Shown here one piece after another: positions 56,269 to 63,920 of a stretch of 64,000 bases of DNA. The position numbers and the translations under genes were made by a program. The stretch's first letter is position 1. Each line of letters begins with the position of its first letter. The notes below the pieces were generated by a model. That model was not told the origin of the DNA. It worked only from the letters and a program-made list of their open reading frames with translations, and made no database searches. This stretch comes from Salinimicrobium xinjiangense DSM 19287 (GTDB lineage: Bacteria; Bacteroidota; Bacteroidia; Flavobacteriales; Flavobacteriaceae): positions 1 through 64,000 of the forward strand of contig NZ_AUIG01000014.1 in the NCBI RefSeq assembly GCF_000423585.1, in the 5' to 3' direction.

Positions 56269-56660
56269 TTTTCGGGTTGTCTAAAAGACAAATCCAGCAG
56301 AAACCTGTAATGTAGTTGAACCTCTGGATCGTTGGGATCACTTTGTATTAGATCCAGAGACGGAGGATCATTTGTTTGTAAAAGAGCAGTAGTAAGTACT
56401 CTGCCGTCTTTTGATGTACACACAAATATTGGATCTCCATCCTCATTTTTTAAACGGGATTGAATAATTAGAGACTGAATATCTTTGCCTTCAGGAGTAT
56501 CTGATATAATTGTTATTTCTTGATCAGATACTATGATCTTCCTGTTTATGTCTTCTATTAATCCGGAGGGGAAGTGCTGTGTATAAGGTGAAGTATAGGT
56601 AGTTTGGCTCCACATGAAAGATGAGAGTACCATAAAAATTAAATTAAATAAAATTTTCAT
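56265..56660 (-). CDS. Small secreted protein, unknown
   Basis: The 131-residue protein has a signal peptide (MKILFNLIFMVLSSFMWSQ). The mature part is polar and beta-rich, with 'IIVSDQEITIISDTPEGKDI' and no cysteines arranged for disulfides. I recognise no family. It is likely periplasmic or surface-located. Confidence 0.55.
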   Translation of the reverse strand: MKILFNLIFMVLSSFMWSQTTYTSPYTQHFPSGLIEDINRKIIVSDQEITIISDTPEGKDIQSLIIQSRLKNEDGDPIFVCTSKDGRVLTTALLQTNDPPSLDLIQSDPNDPEVQLHYRFLLDLSFRQPEN

Positions 56661-56840
56661 CTTCTGAAGATACTACTTTTTGATGGCTCCCCACTTTTTG
56701 ACCTATTTAAACACGAACTGTTATCACGTGGAATATTTTATGTGTAAAATTTTGTTCTATTCACTCCTAAACTTTTTCTAATTTTTTTATATTTACAAAT
56801 ACAATCCCCTGATCATCAATTGATTATACATAACTCAGGG

Positions 56841-58427
56841 ATGAATCAAAAAAGCAAAAATTATTATCAGATTCTAGGAGTAGATTCGAATGCTTCACCA
56901 GAGCAAATTAGATCTATGTATAAACGCCTAGCAAAAAAGTATCATGCCGATGCAAATATTGACGATCCTATTTTAGAGAAATGGTCTCATGAAAGAATGG
57001 CGGAATTAAATGAAGCATATTCTGTTCTAAAAGATCCAGATTTAAGAAAACAGTATGATAAAGAATTTCATGCCTATCATTCGGAAGAAAAAGAGAATTT
57101 TATTGAAATTCTTGACTATGAAAAAGGTGTCAAGGAATTACATAATTTGGTAGACATTTATTACTCACAGTTTGATGCTTCTGAGTACAATGAATTTCAT
57201 AAAAAGAAAACCAAAGAATTAATAAAAAAACATCCAAAAAATTATTTACGTCTAAGTGTACCACATGCTTACAGCTATTCATATTTAAACGATGCGGTTA
57301 TTTCTGCATTTATCGATGCGACAGAATATTTTAAATTAAAAATTAAAAGGGTAAAAGTTTATTACTTCTTCTCGATTAGTTTTCTAGCACTAGGCGCTTA
57401 TCAGATTTTTAAGTACAATTCCTTTGATTTAAGTGGTATTATAGCGCTTATTATAGTTACCTTAATAGCAGGTTCTATATTTGACCTTTTATGTAGGTTG
57501 GTTAATTTTATTTTCCGGGGATTACAATTTAGTATAAATAAGTTCGCATACATAATATATGGTAGTATAGGTTTTGTTTTTCTAGTACTAGCAATTCCAA
57601 GTTGGTCTCCTGCTTCACCTTCAAATGAAACTAACCCTTTACAATTAAAAACTACGCCCGTTGGTGAAGTTGATGATTATTTTGAAGAAAAGGCAGTTAC
57701 TAATTACATATTAAAAAATGAATCATCCGAAAAAATTGATGTTGCAGTTAGCTATCTGAATAAAGATGGGAACGTTGTTACAGAAGGTTGGTGGGTTGTA
57801 GAACCTTATGGGAATACAGAGTTGGAATTAGAAAAACCAGGAGATAAATTATACTTGTATGCAACCTCCTCCAATAATAGTTTAATCTGGGATGGAAGAA
57901 ATAATGCTAATTCTACTACGAATCCAGTGAGAATAAATTCCAAAAGATTCGAAATTAATGGAAATATTTCTGGATTTGACGGAATTAAATATGAGCATTT
58001 CTATCCTATTAATATTAATGAAAGTGGGAAAATGATAAGCTTATCCCCATTTGATAAGAATTGTAACCGTTATTACAATTTAAGCTTGGAAAACCGTTGC
58101 TACGAATCTATTTCTGTTGCAGTTCATTATCAGGGTTTAAAAGGAGATTGGATAACAACAGGTTGGTTTATCTTAAAACCTGATGAAACTCTAGATACTG
58201 GTTTAAAATTCCAGAATAAGCACGTATACTTCTTTGCTGAATCAAATACTTATAAGTGGTCAAAAGATTCTAGAAATATTACCCGAACAGTAACTTCTGA
58301 TCGATTTACAATTAAAAATAATTCCGGGTTAGAACCAAATAATCGGAATATTAGGAATGAGAACTTTTTCGAAAGACAAATAGGTATAAATTACGGTACC
58401 TATACCCATTTTTTTACCTGCGATTGA
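56841..58427 (+). CDS. J-domain membrane protein with two DUF1036-like domains
   Basis: The ATG at 56841 (MNQKSKNYYQILGVDSNASP) gives 528 residues; a TTG at 56820 would add seven. The J domain (about 7-72) has HAD instead of HPD ('AKKYHADANI'), which should weaken DnaK stimulation. Three membrane helices lie at about 175-265. Two related domains follow (about 288-385 and 405-510), each with 'GWWVVEPYGNTELEL' or 'GWFILKPDETLDTGL', the DUF1036 signature. Its 3' end overlaps the convergent gene by 99 bp. Confidence 0.75.
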   Translation: MNQKSKNYYQILGVDSNASPEQIRSMYKRLAKKYHADANIDDPILEKWSHERMAELNEAYSVLKDPDLRKQYDKEFHAYHSEEKENFIEILDYEKGVKELHNLVDIYYSQFDASEYNEFHKKKTKELIKKHPKNYLRLSVPHAYSYSYLNDAVISAFIDATEYFKLKIKRVKVYYFFSISFLALGAYQIFKYNSFDLSGIIALIIVTLIAGSIFDLLCRLVNFIFRGLQFSINKFAYIIYGSIGFVFLVLAIPSWSPASPSNETNPLQLKTTPVGEVDDYFEEKAVTNYILKNESSEKIDVAVSYLNKDGNVVTEGWWVVEPYGNTELELEKPGDKLYLYATSSNNSLIWDGRNNANSTTNPVRINSKRFEINGNISGFDGIKYEHFYPININESGKMISLSPFDKNCNRYYNLSLENRCYESISVAVHYQGLKGDWITTGWFILKPDETLDTGLKFQNKHVYFFAESNTYKWSKDSRNITRTVTSDRFTIKNNSGLEPNNRNIRNENFFERQIGINYGTYTHFFTCD

Positions 58428-58826
58428 GAGCCAGTTAACTGCACTTTTCCAAATCATATTAGATAAAAATGGAATCAAAGGCGAGCTGCAAAAAAAATTG
58501 CGCAGGTCGTAGGATACGCCCTTGGATTTATCTAACTCCCAATCTCTCATTAAGCCTTTTCTTTGTACCGGATCTACTCCTAAATCTATAAGATGCTCTT
58601 CAATTCGGGACTTTATAAGTGTCTTTACTTCCTTCCGGGAGACGATCTGGTGAGATCTACGTTCATATAACCTCTCCTGGTGATCATAAATATATGTCCA
58701 TAGAAGAAGCGAAACCTGTGTGCTGGTAGAGCTAATTTTCTTCCCGGCAAATTTGTAATCAAAGGTTACTCCAAGGTGAGCCTCTTCTATTCTACAACTA
58801 AGGTGTGAATCTATGGAGTATTTCAA
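58329..58826 (-). CDS. Island paralogue with an altered C-terminus
   Basis: This 165-residue protein shares a pattern with the 167-residue product of 61218-61721: 'GVTFDYKFAGKK' against 'GVEYDFFYTGKR', and 'IEEHLIDLGVD...LMRDWELDK' against 'VRQHLLDLSAG...LMQDFEIGE'. After about residue 105 the sequence looks unrelated and runs 99 bp into the end of the J-domain gene, suggesting a lost stop codon and read-through. Function unknown; it may be decaying. Confidence 0.45.
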   Translation of the reverse strand: MKYSIDSHLSCRIEEAHLGVTFDYKFAGKKISSTSTQVSLLLWTYIYDHQERLYERRSHQIVSRKEVKTLIKSRIEEHLIDLGVDPVQRKGLMRDWELDKSKGVSYDLRNFFCSSPLIPFLSNMIWKSAVNWLSIAGKKMGIGTVIYTYLSFEKVLIPNIPIIWF

Positions 58827-58843
58827 AGAAGAGAATGACAGCT

Positions 58844-59103
58844 CTAGGCGTTCCAGTTAAGGAAGGGAATTGAGGGCAGTACTCTACAAGTAAACAGGCT
58901 AATGAAGAAATACTTCTCAGGCTCTGACATCTCTTCTCACACCTTGGAAAGAGTTTTTGTAGAGGAGTGTGGAATAGCCCTCAACAGTCAGAGAAAGCCC
59001 TGATATGCTTCTCTGAGCTGTTCAATCACACCTCTGTATCTGTGACCAGGAAGTATTTGGAATCCGGCAGGAGGAGTTGGATGATATTTACATGAACCTT
59101 TAA
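58844..59103 (+). pseudogene. Decayed small tyrosine recombinase
   Basis: Fragments in different frames match the recombinase at 46399-46929: 'VNRLMKKYF' is identical, 'SSHTLERVF' matches 'TSHSLRKTF', 'FNHTSVSVTRKYL' matches 'FNHTNTAITRRYL', and 'EELDDIYMNL' then stop matches 'EEIHDLYDNL'. There are at least two frameshifts, and the catalytic Arg of H-x-x-R is not conserved in register (HTLE). The N-terminal part with the first catalytic Arg is missing. Confidence 0.8.
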
Positions 59104-59483
59104 GAAGAAAGGCTTTTAAATTCAGTACTTCGCCTTATTTTGGTCTCAAGGTCTAATTCAGGGTCTATTAATATTCTGATGTAATCCGGAAGGTAGGAGC
59201 TTCTATCAACTTTCTTTAATAGCCGTTCTATAAACCTTTGATGAGTAGTACCACCTATTCTTCCTATGTAGTGAGAAACATAAGTCATGTGCTTAAGAGC
59301 TTCATACCACCTCTTCTCCCTGGCTAAAATATCTGCCATTTGGTAGTACATCATGTACCACATTTGATGACCCTCAGAAACAAGCTTTAGCATGTTCTCA
59401 TTTGCCTTTCTCCATGCTAAGTCATACTCCTTTGTCTTCTTCAGGTCTATAACTTCTTTCACATATACTTCAAAATTATTCAT
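59100..59483 (-). CDS. Helical 127-residue protein
   Basis: It is all-helical with TPR-like spacing ('YDLAWRKANENMLKLVSEGH', 'MMYYQMADILAREKRWYEAL'). It is the last gene of a four-gene minus-strand run (61172 to 59100). Similar hypotheticals occur with island genes in Bacteroidota, but I cannot assign a function. Confidence 0.55.
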   Translation of the reverse strand: MNNFEVYVKEVIDLKKTKEYDLAWRKANENMLKLVSEGHQMWYMMYYQMADILAREKRWYEALKHMTYVSHYIGRIGGTTHQRFIERLLKKVDRSSYLPDYIRILIDPELDLETKIRRSTEFKSLSS

Positions 59484-59498
59484 GCAGCTCCATATGAC

Positions 59499-59789
59499 TT
59501 AGAACTTGGTATTTTCGAATAGCTCATCATACTTTTTTTCTAATGCTAAATTTATTAAGTAGCCATTCATTTGTACTTTCTTCCATTCTATCTTTACCTT
59601 GATGTTTTGAGGTTCTCCATTAGTAAGCATATACTCCATCTCATCTCTTATACCTTCAATTTTATGAGCATTTATTTCCTGCAGCCTTACCAGCTCAGAG
59701 AAAGATAACCAAGTTAGCTTCTCAAATATCTGAGGATTTTTGTCTATTGCTTCTTGAGCAATTTTGTTGAGGTCAAGTTGTTCTATCAT
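59499..59789 (-). CDS. Unknown 96-residue protein
   Basis: This is a soluble, charged, mostly helical protein ('MIEQLDLNKIAQEAIDKNPQ' start). It lies 15 bp upstream of the 127-residue gene and 12 bp after the next, so it is in the same transcript. No family is recognised. Confidence 0.55.
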   Translation of the reverse strand: MIEQLDLNKIAQEAIDKNPQIFEKLTWLSFSELVRLQEINAHKIEGIRDEMEYMLTNGEPQNIKVKIEWKKVQMNGYLINLALEKKYDELFENTKF

Positions 59790-59801
59790 TGTTTCTTTAA
59801 T

Positions 59802-60317
59802 TTATTTTTTATTGTCATAGATCTTTTTTGCAGCCTCAAAAAATTTCTTCAAGGTATCTTCTATGTTAGAGGCTTCAATATCACCCTTTACTATTTTTGT
59901 GAGTTTCTCGTTATTGGATCTCGCTAGTTCATCTATTTCTTTGAAGGCTTGACTATCCTTATCCAACATCATCTGGATTTTCGTTATTGTACTGGTTAAT
60001 TGACTTAGTGATAATGAGGTATTGGCTATTGAATGGTCTTTTGCAGCCCCTCCAAATGGTGATGCTTTTAAACTAGTAGTATTAAATAATGCAGTCATGT
60101 ATGCCTCCAAATAATCGGAAACATGCAGCCGGAAATCTTCCTTCCATTTGTTCCTAGCCTGGAGTTTAATACTCTGCCTTTGATTGTATAGTGCTATGCC
60201 CCCGGCAATGAAAACTAGGAGTAGGGGAGAGATAAGTGTTATAATTTCTTTGAGGGTGTATTCTTCCATAAAATCTAGTATCATTGGCAATGATTTTATT
60301 CCCGTAGGAACAGCCAT
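59802..60317 (-). CDS. Membrane protein, unknown
   Basis: This 171-residue protein has one membrane helix (about 25-43, 'LISPLLLVFIAGGIALY') and a helical cytoplasmic region that resembles bacterial 'DUF-type' membrane proteins with N-terminal anchors. It lies 12 bp after the lipoprotein gene in the minus-strand run. No enzymatic motif is seen. Confidence 0.5.
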   Translation of the reverse strand: MAVPTGIKSLPMILDFMEEYTLKEIITLISPLLLVFIAGGIALYNQRQSIKLQARNKWKEDFRLHVSDYLEAYMTALFNTTSLKASPFGGAAKDHSIANTSLSLSQLTSTITKIQMMLDKDSQAFKEIDELARSNNEKLTKIVKGDIEASNIEDTLKKFFEAAKKIYDNKK

Positions 60318-60329
60318 CGGTTGAGACGA

Positions 60330-61172
60330 CTAGTTAAAGGTGTAGCTATATTCTATCCTCCCTACTTGTTCAAATGTCTCATCAAAATCACCTGCTTCGA
60401 ATACGTCAATTTGATGGATTGAACCATTCTCCTTGTATCCATATTTGTGCTGTTGAACATAATACATTGATGACGTAAAAGTTTTTATAAGAATATCTCC
60501 TTGATTGGCATACTCATATTCAGCACGATATTGTGTAGAAACATTTCCCGTATGTGGAGATCTATATGATTCCTTAATCACGTTGTCGTAATTATCATAT
60601 TCCCAATAGAGAACCCCGTTCTCTTCGTCTTCATTCTGAAAATCTATTTCCTCTTCAATTTTGTTTCCCCTTGAGTCGTATTTGTATGTGTGAATAGTAG
60701 GGGGATTATCAAAAAAGTTCCACCAATAATGCATTTCACTCGGATTAGAAGAACTTCCTGAGTAGAAGTAAAGAAACTTTTCTATTAAGCCGTCTTCATC
60801 ATAGACTTCTTCTTTAGTCAGTCGATTATCTGAATATGTGTAGACATGCCTACTTTTTCCGGAAAGACTCCATTCTTCCATTTCAATTAATTGATCATTC
60901 TCATACGTAAAGTCTTGGATATAGAGAATATTCGTTGGAGAGTCCACACTGTTGCCGGGACGGAATTGCCTTTTAATTATTCTACCTTCACTATCATAGG
61001 TCTCTGATTCCCATATCAGATCATCAGTAGGACTTGGTTCCCCATATTTGAAAGGAATCATAGTTGCGGTAAAACTTTGGAGATTTTCTTCTGTTTGAGG
61101 TGAGTCGGTATCTTCTTTTGAGCAGCCTACAACAATAAAAAAGACAATGAGGGGGAGAATAATTCTTTTCAC
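60330..61172 (-). CDS. YD-repeat-like lipoprotein
   Basis: The 280-residue protein has a lipobox 'FFIVVGCSKED'. The mature part has repeated short hairpin units of the YD/RHS type ('YDSEGRIIKRQF', 'YTYSDNRLTKEEVYDEDG', 'YKYDSRGNKIEEEIDF'), here only about seven and without a toxin domain. It is probably an outer-membrane lipoprotein. It starts the four-gene minus-strand run. Confidence 0.65.
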   Translation of the reverse strand: MKRIILPLIVFFIVVGCSKEDTDSPQTEENLQSFTATMIPFKYGEPSPTDDLIWESETYDSEGRIIKRQFRPGNSVDSPTNILYIQDFTYENDQLIEMEEWSLSGKSRHVYTYSDNRLTKEEVYDEDGLIEKFLYFYSGSSSNPSEMHYWWNFFDNPPTIHTYKYDSRGNKIEEEIDFQNEDEENGVLYWEYDNYDNVIKESYRSPHTGNVSTQYRAEYEYANQGDILIKTFTSSMYYVQQHKYGYKENGSIHQIDVFEAGDFDETFEQVGRIEYSYTFN

Positions 61173-61217
61173 TTAATTGGGATTTGGTTTGTTCTTTGGT
61201 GTAGGGACTATAAATGT

Positions 61218-61721
61218 ATGAAATTTATTGTAGGAAGAATATATATTTCACCCCGGCTTGCATTTCGTTGGCAGATACCAGGGAAAAATCTTATAGGGTA
61301 TTATGGAGTAATTCCAATTATTATATATTTGTTGGAAACATTCCATACTATGAAATCACAGCTAAAACTACAGGGAAAAGTGGATTTGCACCCACAACCG
61401 GAAATAGAGGAAAGCATCAGAGGAGTAGAGTACGACTTCTTTTACACCGGAAAGAGGCAAGCCCTTAGAAGTCCAGTGATAGAGCTACATATCACTTCAA
61501 CTGTTTGTGACTGGGCAGAGAATGTGTATATAAGGAAAGCCTGGTACATGGGTCACAAAGATCAATGGAAGCAGTGTATAGAAGATCATGTCAGACAACA
61601 TTTGTTAGATCTTTCTGCTGGACATATGCTCGTCATGCGACTAATGCAGGACTTTGAAATAGGAGAGAAGCACTTTAAGGAATGGGATAAATACAATCCT
61701 AATCACTTCCGTACTGCCTGA
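61218..61721 (+). CDS. Island protein of unknown function
   Basis: The ATG at 61218 gives a 167-residue soluble protein. Its central region ('GVEYDFFYTGKR...HITSTVCDWAENVYI') and the 'VRQHLLDLSAGHMLVMRLMQ' segment are related to the product at 58329-58826. It converges with the integrase gene, with 2 bp between the stop codons. Both paralogues lie next to tyrosine-recombinase sequences, which hints at a recombinase-associated module. Confidence 0.6.
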   Translation: MKFIVGRIYISPRLAFRWQIPGKNLIGYYGVIPIIIYLLETFHTMKSQLKLQGKVDLHPQPEIEESIRGVEYDFFYTGKRQALRSPVIELHITSTVCDWAENVYIRKAWYMGHKDQWKQCIEDHVRQHLLDLSAGHMLVMRLMQDFEIGEKHFKEWDKYNPNHFRTA

Positions 61722-61723
61722 TT

Positions 61724-63223
61724 TTAGCTGCTAAAGGTATCACTAAATAACTGAGTCACGTCCTTTGCTTCATCCGTAACCAGCTTCTCCCGGTAATTCT
61801 CTGTCACTTGTAAGGTCGAATGACCTAGAGCCATACTGATGTAGTGGAAGTTAGCTCCACTTAAAAATAGCCTCTGAGAGAAGATATGCCTTGCCTGGTG
61901 ATTACTGATACCAGTATTTATTTCACAAGCAGTCTGAATGAGCTTTAGGTGGTAATTGAAGGTGTTTTTAAGGACGTGGGACTTATTATGGAGGTCAGTA
62001 TTCAAAGATTGTTCTCCCCTGTAGAAACCTCTCATATAAGGCAGAATAGTATCTTCCGGATGGGCTGCTCTTAGCTCCATGATCTTATTGCCATAGTGTT
62101 CAAGCCTCGCCCTATTTATGAGCTCTAGATTTCTTTTTTGACTATTGATACGGTGTTGTAATTCTTCTTTTTCCATTTCTTTTTCCTGCTCTCGAATCAC
62201 AAGATCTTCAAAATCACCACTGTTCTCATTCTCATTTTCATATTCTTCCTTAAGTTCCTGAAATGACAGGATTTTAATAAGATCATGATCACTTTGCAGT
62301 ATTCTTAGTCTACTCTTGATTTCTTTTGATGTCTGGTCTAGGTAATCCGCTTTTTCACCAAACCCTTCATCATACTCCTGTAGAAATACCCTTAGCTGTA
62401 CCAATGCTTCAATGGTCAACTTAGTTTCCATTACAGTACCTGTTTTTTGAATCCGGTACTGAAGAAAGTAGCTATCATTAACCTTCTGAATATTCTTCCA
62501 TTGTAAGAGTAGAGCATCTGATATTCTTATCCCGGCTGCATACATCATGAACAGAAAACTCTTTTGTACAAGAAGGGTGGATTTTCTTGATGGTTCGTAT
62601 TCCATAAATATTTTTAGTTCCTCCTCATTTAGAACCCTGTACCTCTTAATACTTTTCTTTTTTTTGAGACCTTTAAAGGGATCTTGAGCGTACACATGTA
62701 AACCATTCTCTACTCCTTGATTCACGAGATACCGGAGGACAGTGATGTATTCATTTGCTGTTGAATACGCTAGCCCGGAGTCAATTAAAAAGCTATAGTA
62801 CCCTCTTACCAGGAAGATATCTATGTCACTGAACTCAATGTCATCTTTGTTAATGGTCTGCAGGTACTCCTTAAACTTGTTTAGAGCGTCTCTCCTGCCT
62901 CTTCTTGTATTTCTTGAGGATATCACATCAATGACCTTCTCAGCATAGGCTATAACTGATTTATTGCCACGCTTGAGATTGAGAAAATCAACTTTACCAC
63001 CTCTAGCTTCAAGCAGTACTTTCTGGATTCTGTCATTGATCTTATCACTGTCAGGTTCCTTGCTATAGACAACCTGCTTCTCAGCATTCCAGTTCTTAAT
63101 TTGTATCTTTATGCCAAGAGATTTATCTGAAGGTTTCCGGTTGGTTATTGATCTTAATTTTAAATAACCCTGTTTTTTATTCCGGGGGTCTTTTACAAGA
63201 ACAACATTATGAGTAGTTGCCAT
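61724..63223 (-). CDS. Tyrosine-type integrase of the island
   Basis: The 499-residue recombinase has an N-terminal arm-binding domain (about 1-60), a SAM-like core-binding domain (about 85-185) and a catalytic domain. The catalytic Arg is in 'GIRISDALLLQW', H-x-x-R in 'SNHQARHIFSQRL', His in 'GHSTLQV', and the nucleophilic Tyr in 'TENYREK'. Unusually, an acidic coiled-coil insertion of about 80 residues (about 300-380) splits the catalytic domain. It lies beside attR and presumably excises and inserts the island. Confidence 0.85.
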   Translation of the reverse strand: MATTHNVVLVKDPRNKKQGYLKLRSITNRKPSDKSLGIKIQIKNWNAEKQVVYSKEPDSDKINDRIQKVLLEARGGKVDFLNLKRGNKSVIAYAEKVIDVISSRNTRRGRRDALNKFKEYLQTINKDDIEFSDIDIFLVRGYYSFLIDSGLAYSTANEYITVLRYLVNQGVENGLHVYAQDPFKGLKKKKSIKRYRVLNEEELKIFMEYEPSRKSTLLVQKSFLFMMYAAGIRISDALLLQWKNIQKVNDSYFLQYRIQKTGTVMETKLTIEALVQLRVFLQEYDEGFGEKADYLDQTSKEIKSRLRILQSDHDLIKILSFQELKEEYENENENSGDFEDLVIREQEKEMEKEELQHRINSQKRNLELINRARLEHYGNKIMELRAAHPEDTILPYMRGFYRGEQSLNTDLHNKSHVLKNTFNYHLKLIQTACEINTGISNHQARHIFSQRLFLSGANFHYISMALGHSTLQVTENYREKLVTDEAKDVTQLFSDTFSS

Positions 63224-63254
63224 TTCAAAAATTTAGGTGAAGCAAATATACTCT

Positions 63255-63308
63255 AGTGACAAACATGTAACAAACAATTTGAGGAAAATATCCTCAAATG
63301 TGACAAAC
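63255..63308. repeat. Right-end arm-type repeats and inverted repeat
   Basis: AGTGACAAAC (63255-63264), TGTAACAAAC (63266-63275) and TGTGACAAAC (63299-63308) match the left-end decamers. Between them a 9-bp inverted repeat, atttgagga / tcctcaaat (63277-63285 with 63291-63299), has a 5-bp spacer. The set lies just ahead of the integrase start, so it may serve both as arm sites and as an operator for the integrase gene. Confidence 0.6.
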
Positions 63309-63351
63309 AAAAAATTATAAATAGCTATAAATAAATAAGTTACAAGATAAA

Positions 63352-63373
63352 GTAACTTTGAGACAAAAGTAAT
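63352..63373. repeat. Right attachment site (attR) carrying the bcp -7 box
   Basis: This is an exact copy of the 22-bp core at 37767-37788. Its plus strand carries TAACTTTG (63353-63360), an exact TAnnTTTG box 17 bp before the bcp start codon. The sequence upstream of it belongs to the island, so any -33 element now comes from island DNA. Confidence 0.85.
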
Positions 63374-63377
63374 AATT

Positions 63378-63827
63378 ATGACAACACTTCAACCCGGCGA
63401 TAAGGCGCCACAATTTTCTGCAAAAGACCAGGACGGGAATCTCCATAGACTGGAAGATTACAAAGGGAAAAAACTGGTGGTTTTCTTTTATCCTAAAGCC
63501 AGTACTCCCGGTTGTACTGCCGAAGCCTGTAACCTTCGTGATAACTGGAAGACCTTTCAGGCAAAGGGTTACGAGATCCTTGGAGTAAGTGCCGATTCTG
63601 AAAAACGCCAACAAAATTTTAAAGAAAAATACGAACTTCCATTTCCTTTACTTGCCGACGAAGACAAGGAGGTTATAAATGCTTTTGGTGTTTGGGGTCC
63701 TAAGAAATTTATGGGAAAAGAGTATGATGGTATTCATCGTACCACTTTTGTTATTGATGAAAACGGACAGATCTCTGATGTAATTACAAAGGTAAAAACA
63801 AAAGAACACGCCTCTCAAATCTTATAG
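63378..63827 (+). CDS. bcp: Thioredoxin-dependent thiol peroxidase
   Basis: The 149-residue peroxiredoxin of the BCP/PrxQ class reduces peroxides with thioredoxin. The peroxidatic Cys is in 'YPKASTPGCTAEACNLRDNW', with the resolving Cys five residues later. The gene normally diverges from nth; here the island separates them. Its promoter -7 box sits within attR. Confidence 0.93.
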   Translation: MTTLQPGDKAPQFSAKDQDGNLHRLEDYKGKKLVVFFYPKASTPGCTAEACNLRDNWKTFQAKGYEILGVSADSEKRQQNFKEKYELPFPLLADEDKEVINAFGVWGPKKFMGKEYDGIHRTTFVIDENGQISDVITKVKTKEHASQIL

Positions 63828-63870
63828 ATTGAATATTGAATACTGAATATTTATTATATTAACCCTACTC

Positions 63871-63920
63871 AAGTCCTGGTTCTTGGTTCTTGAAGCGCAG
63901 CGGTCCTGGTTCTTTTTTTA
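63871..63920. repeat. Third, weaker copy of the dispersed intergenic repeat
   Basis: aagtcctggttcttgg and gaagcgcagcggtcc resemble aagtcttggttctaga and gaagcggagcgat at 2121-2155. It lies between bcp and the partial gene at the window end. Confidence 0.4.

Larger units (their letters stand above)
37767..63373. mobile_element. 25.6-kb integrated island between nth and bcp
   Basis: An exact 22-bp direct repeat marks both ends (37767-37788 and 63352-63373). A 499-residue tyrosine recombinase gene lies 129 bp inside the right end, and TGTRACAAAC-type repeats lie close to both ends. Removing the DNA between the repeats would leave nth and bcp divergent with about 32 bp between their start codons. 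No tRNA is involved. No relaxase, type IV secretion, capsid or replication genes were recognised, so it may rely on helpers or be decayed. Cargo is described gene by gene. Confidence 0.85.

Noticed and set aside
61214-61468. Alternative 84-residue frame at the start of the 61218 gene
   Set aside because: The 167-residue frame is longer, related to another island protein and runs exactly to the integrase gene.
37767-63373. Prophage or conjugative element
   Set aside because: No capsid, portal, terminase, tail, relaxase, TraG or other type IV secretion genes were recognised; only integrases and cargo.
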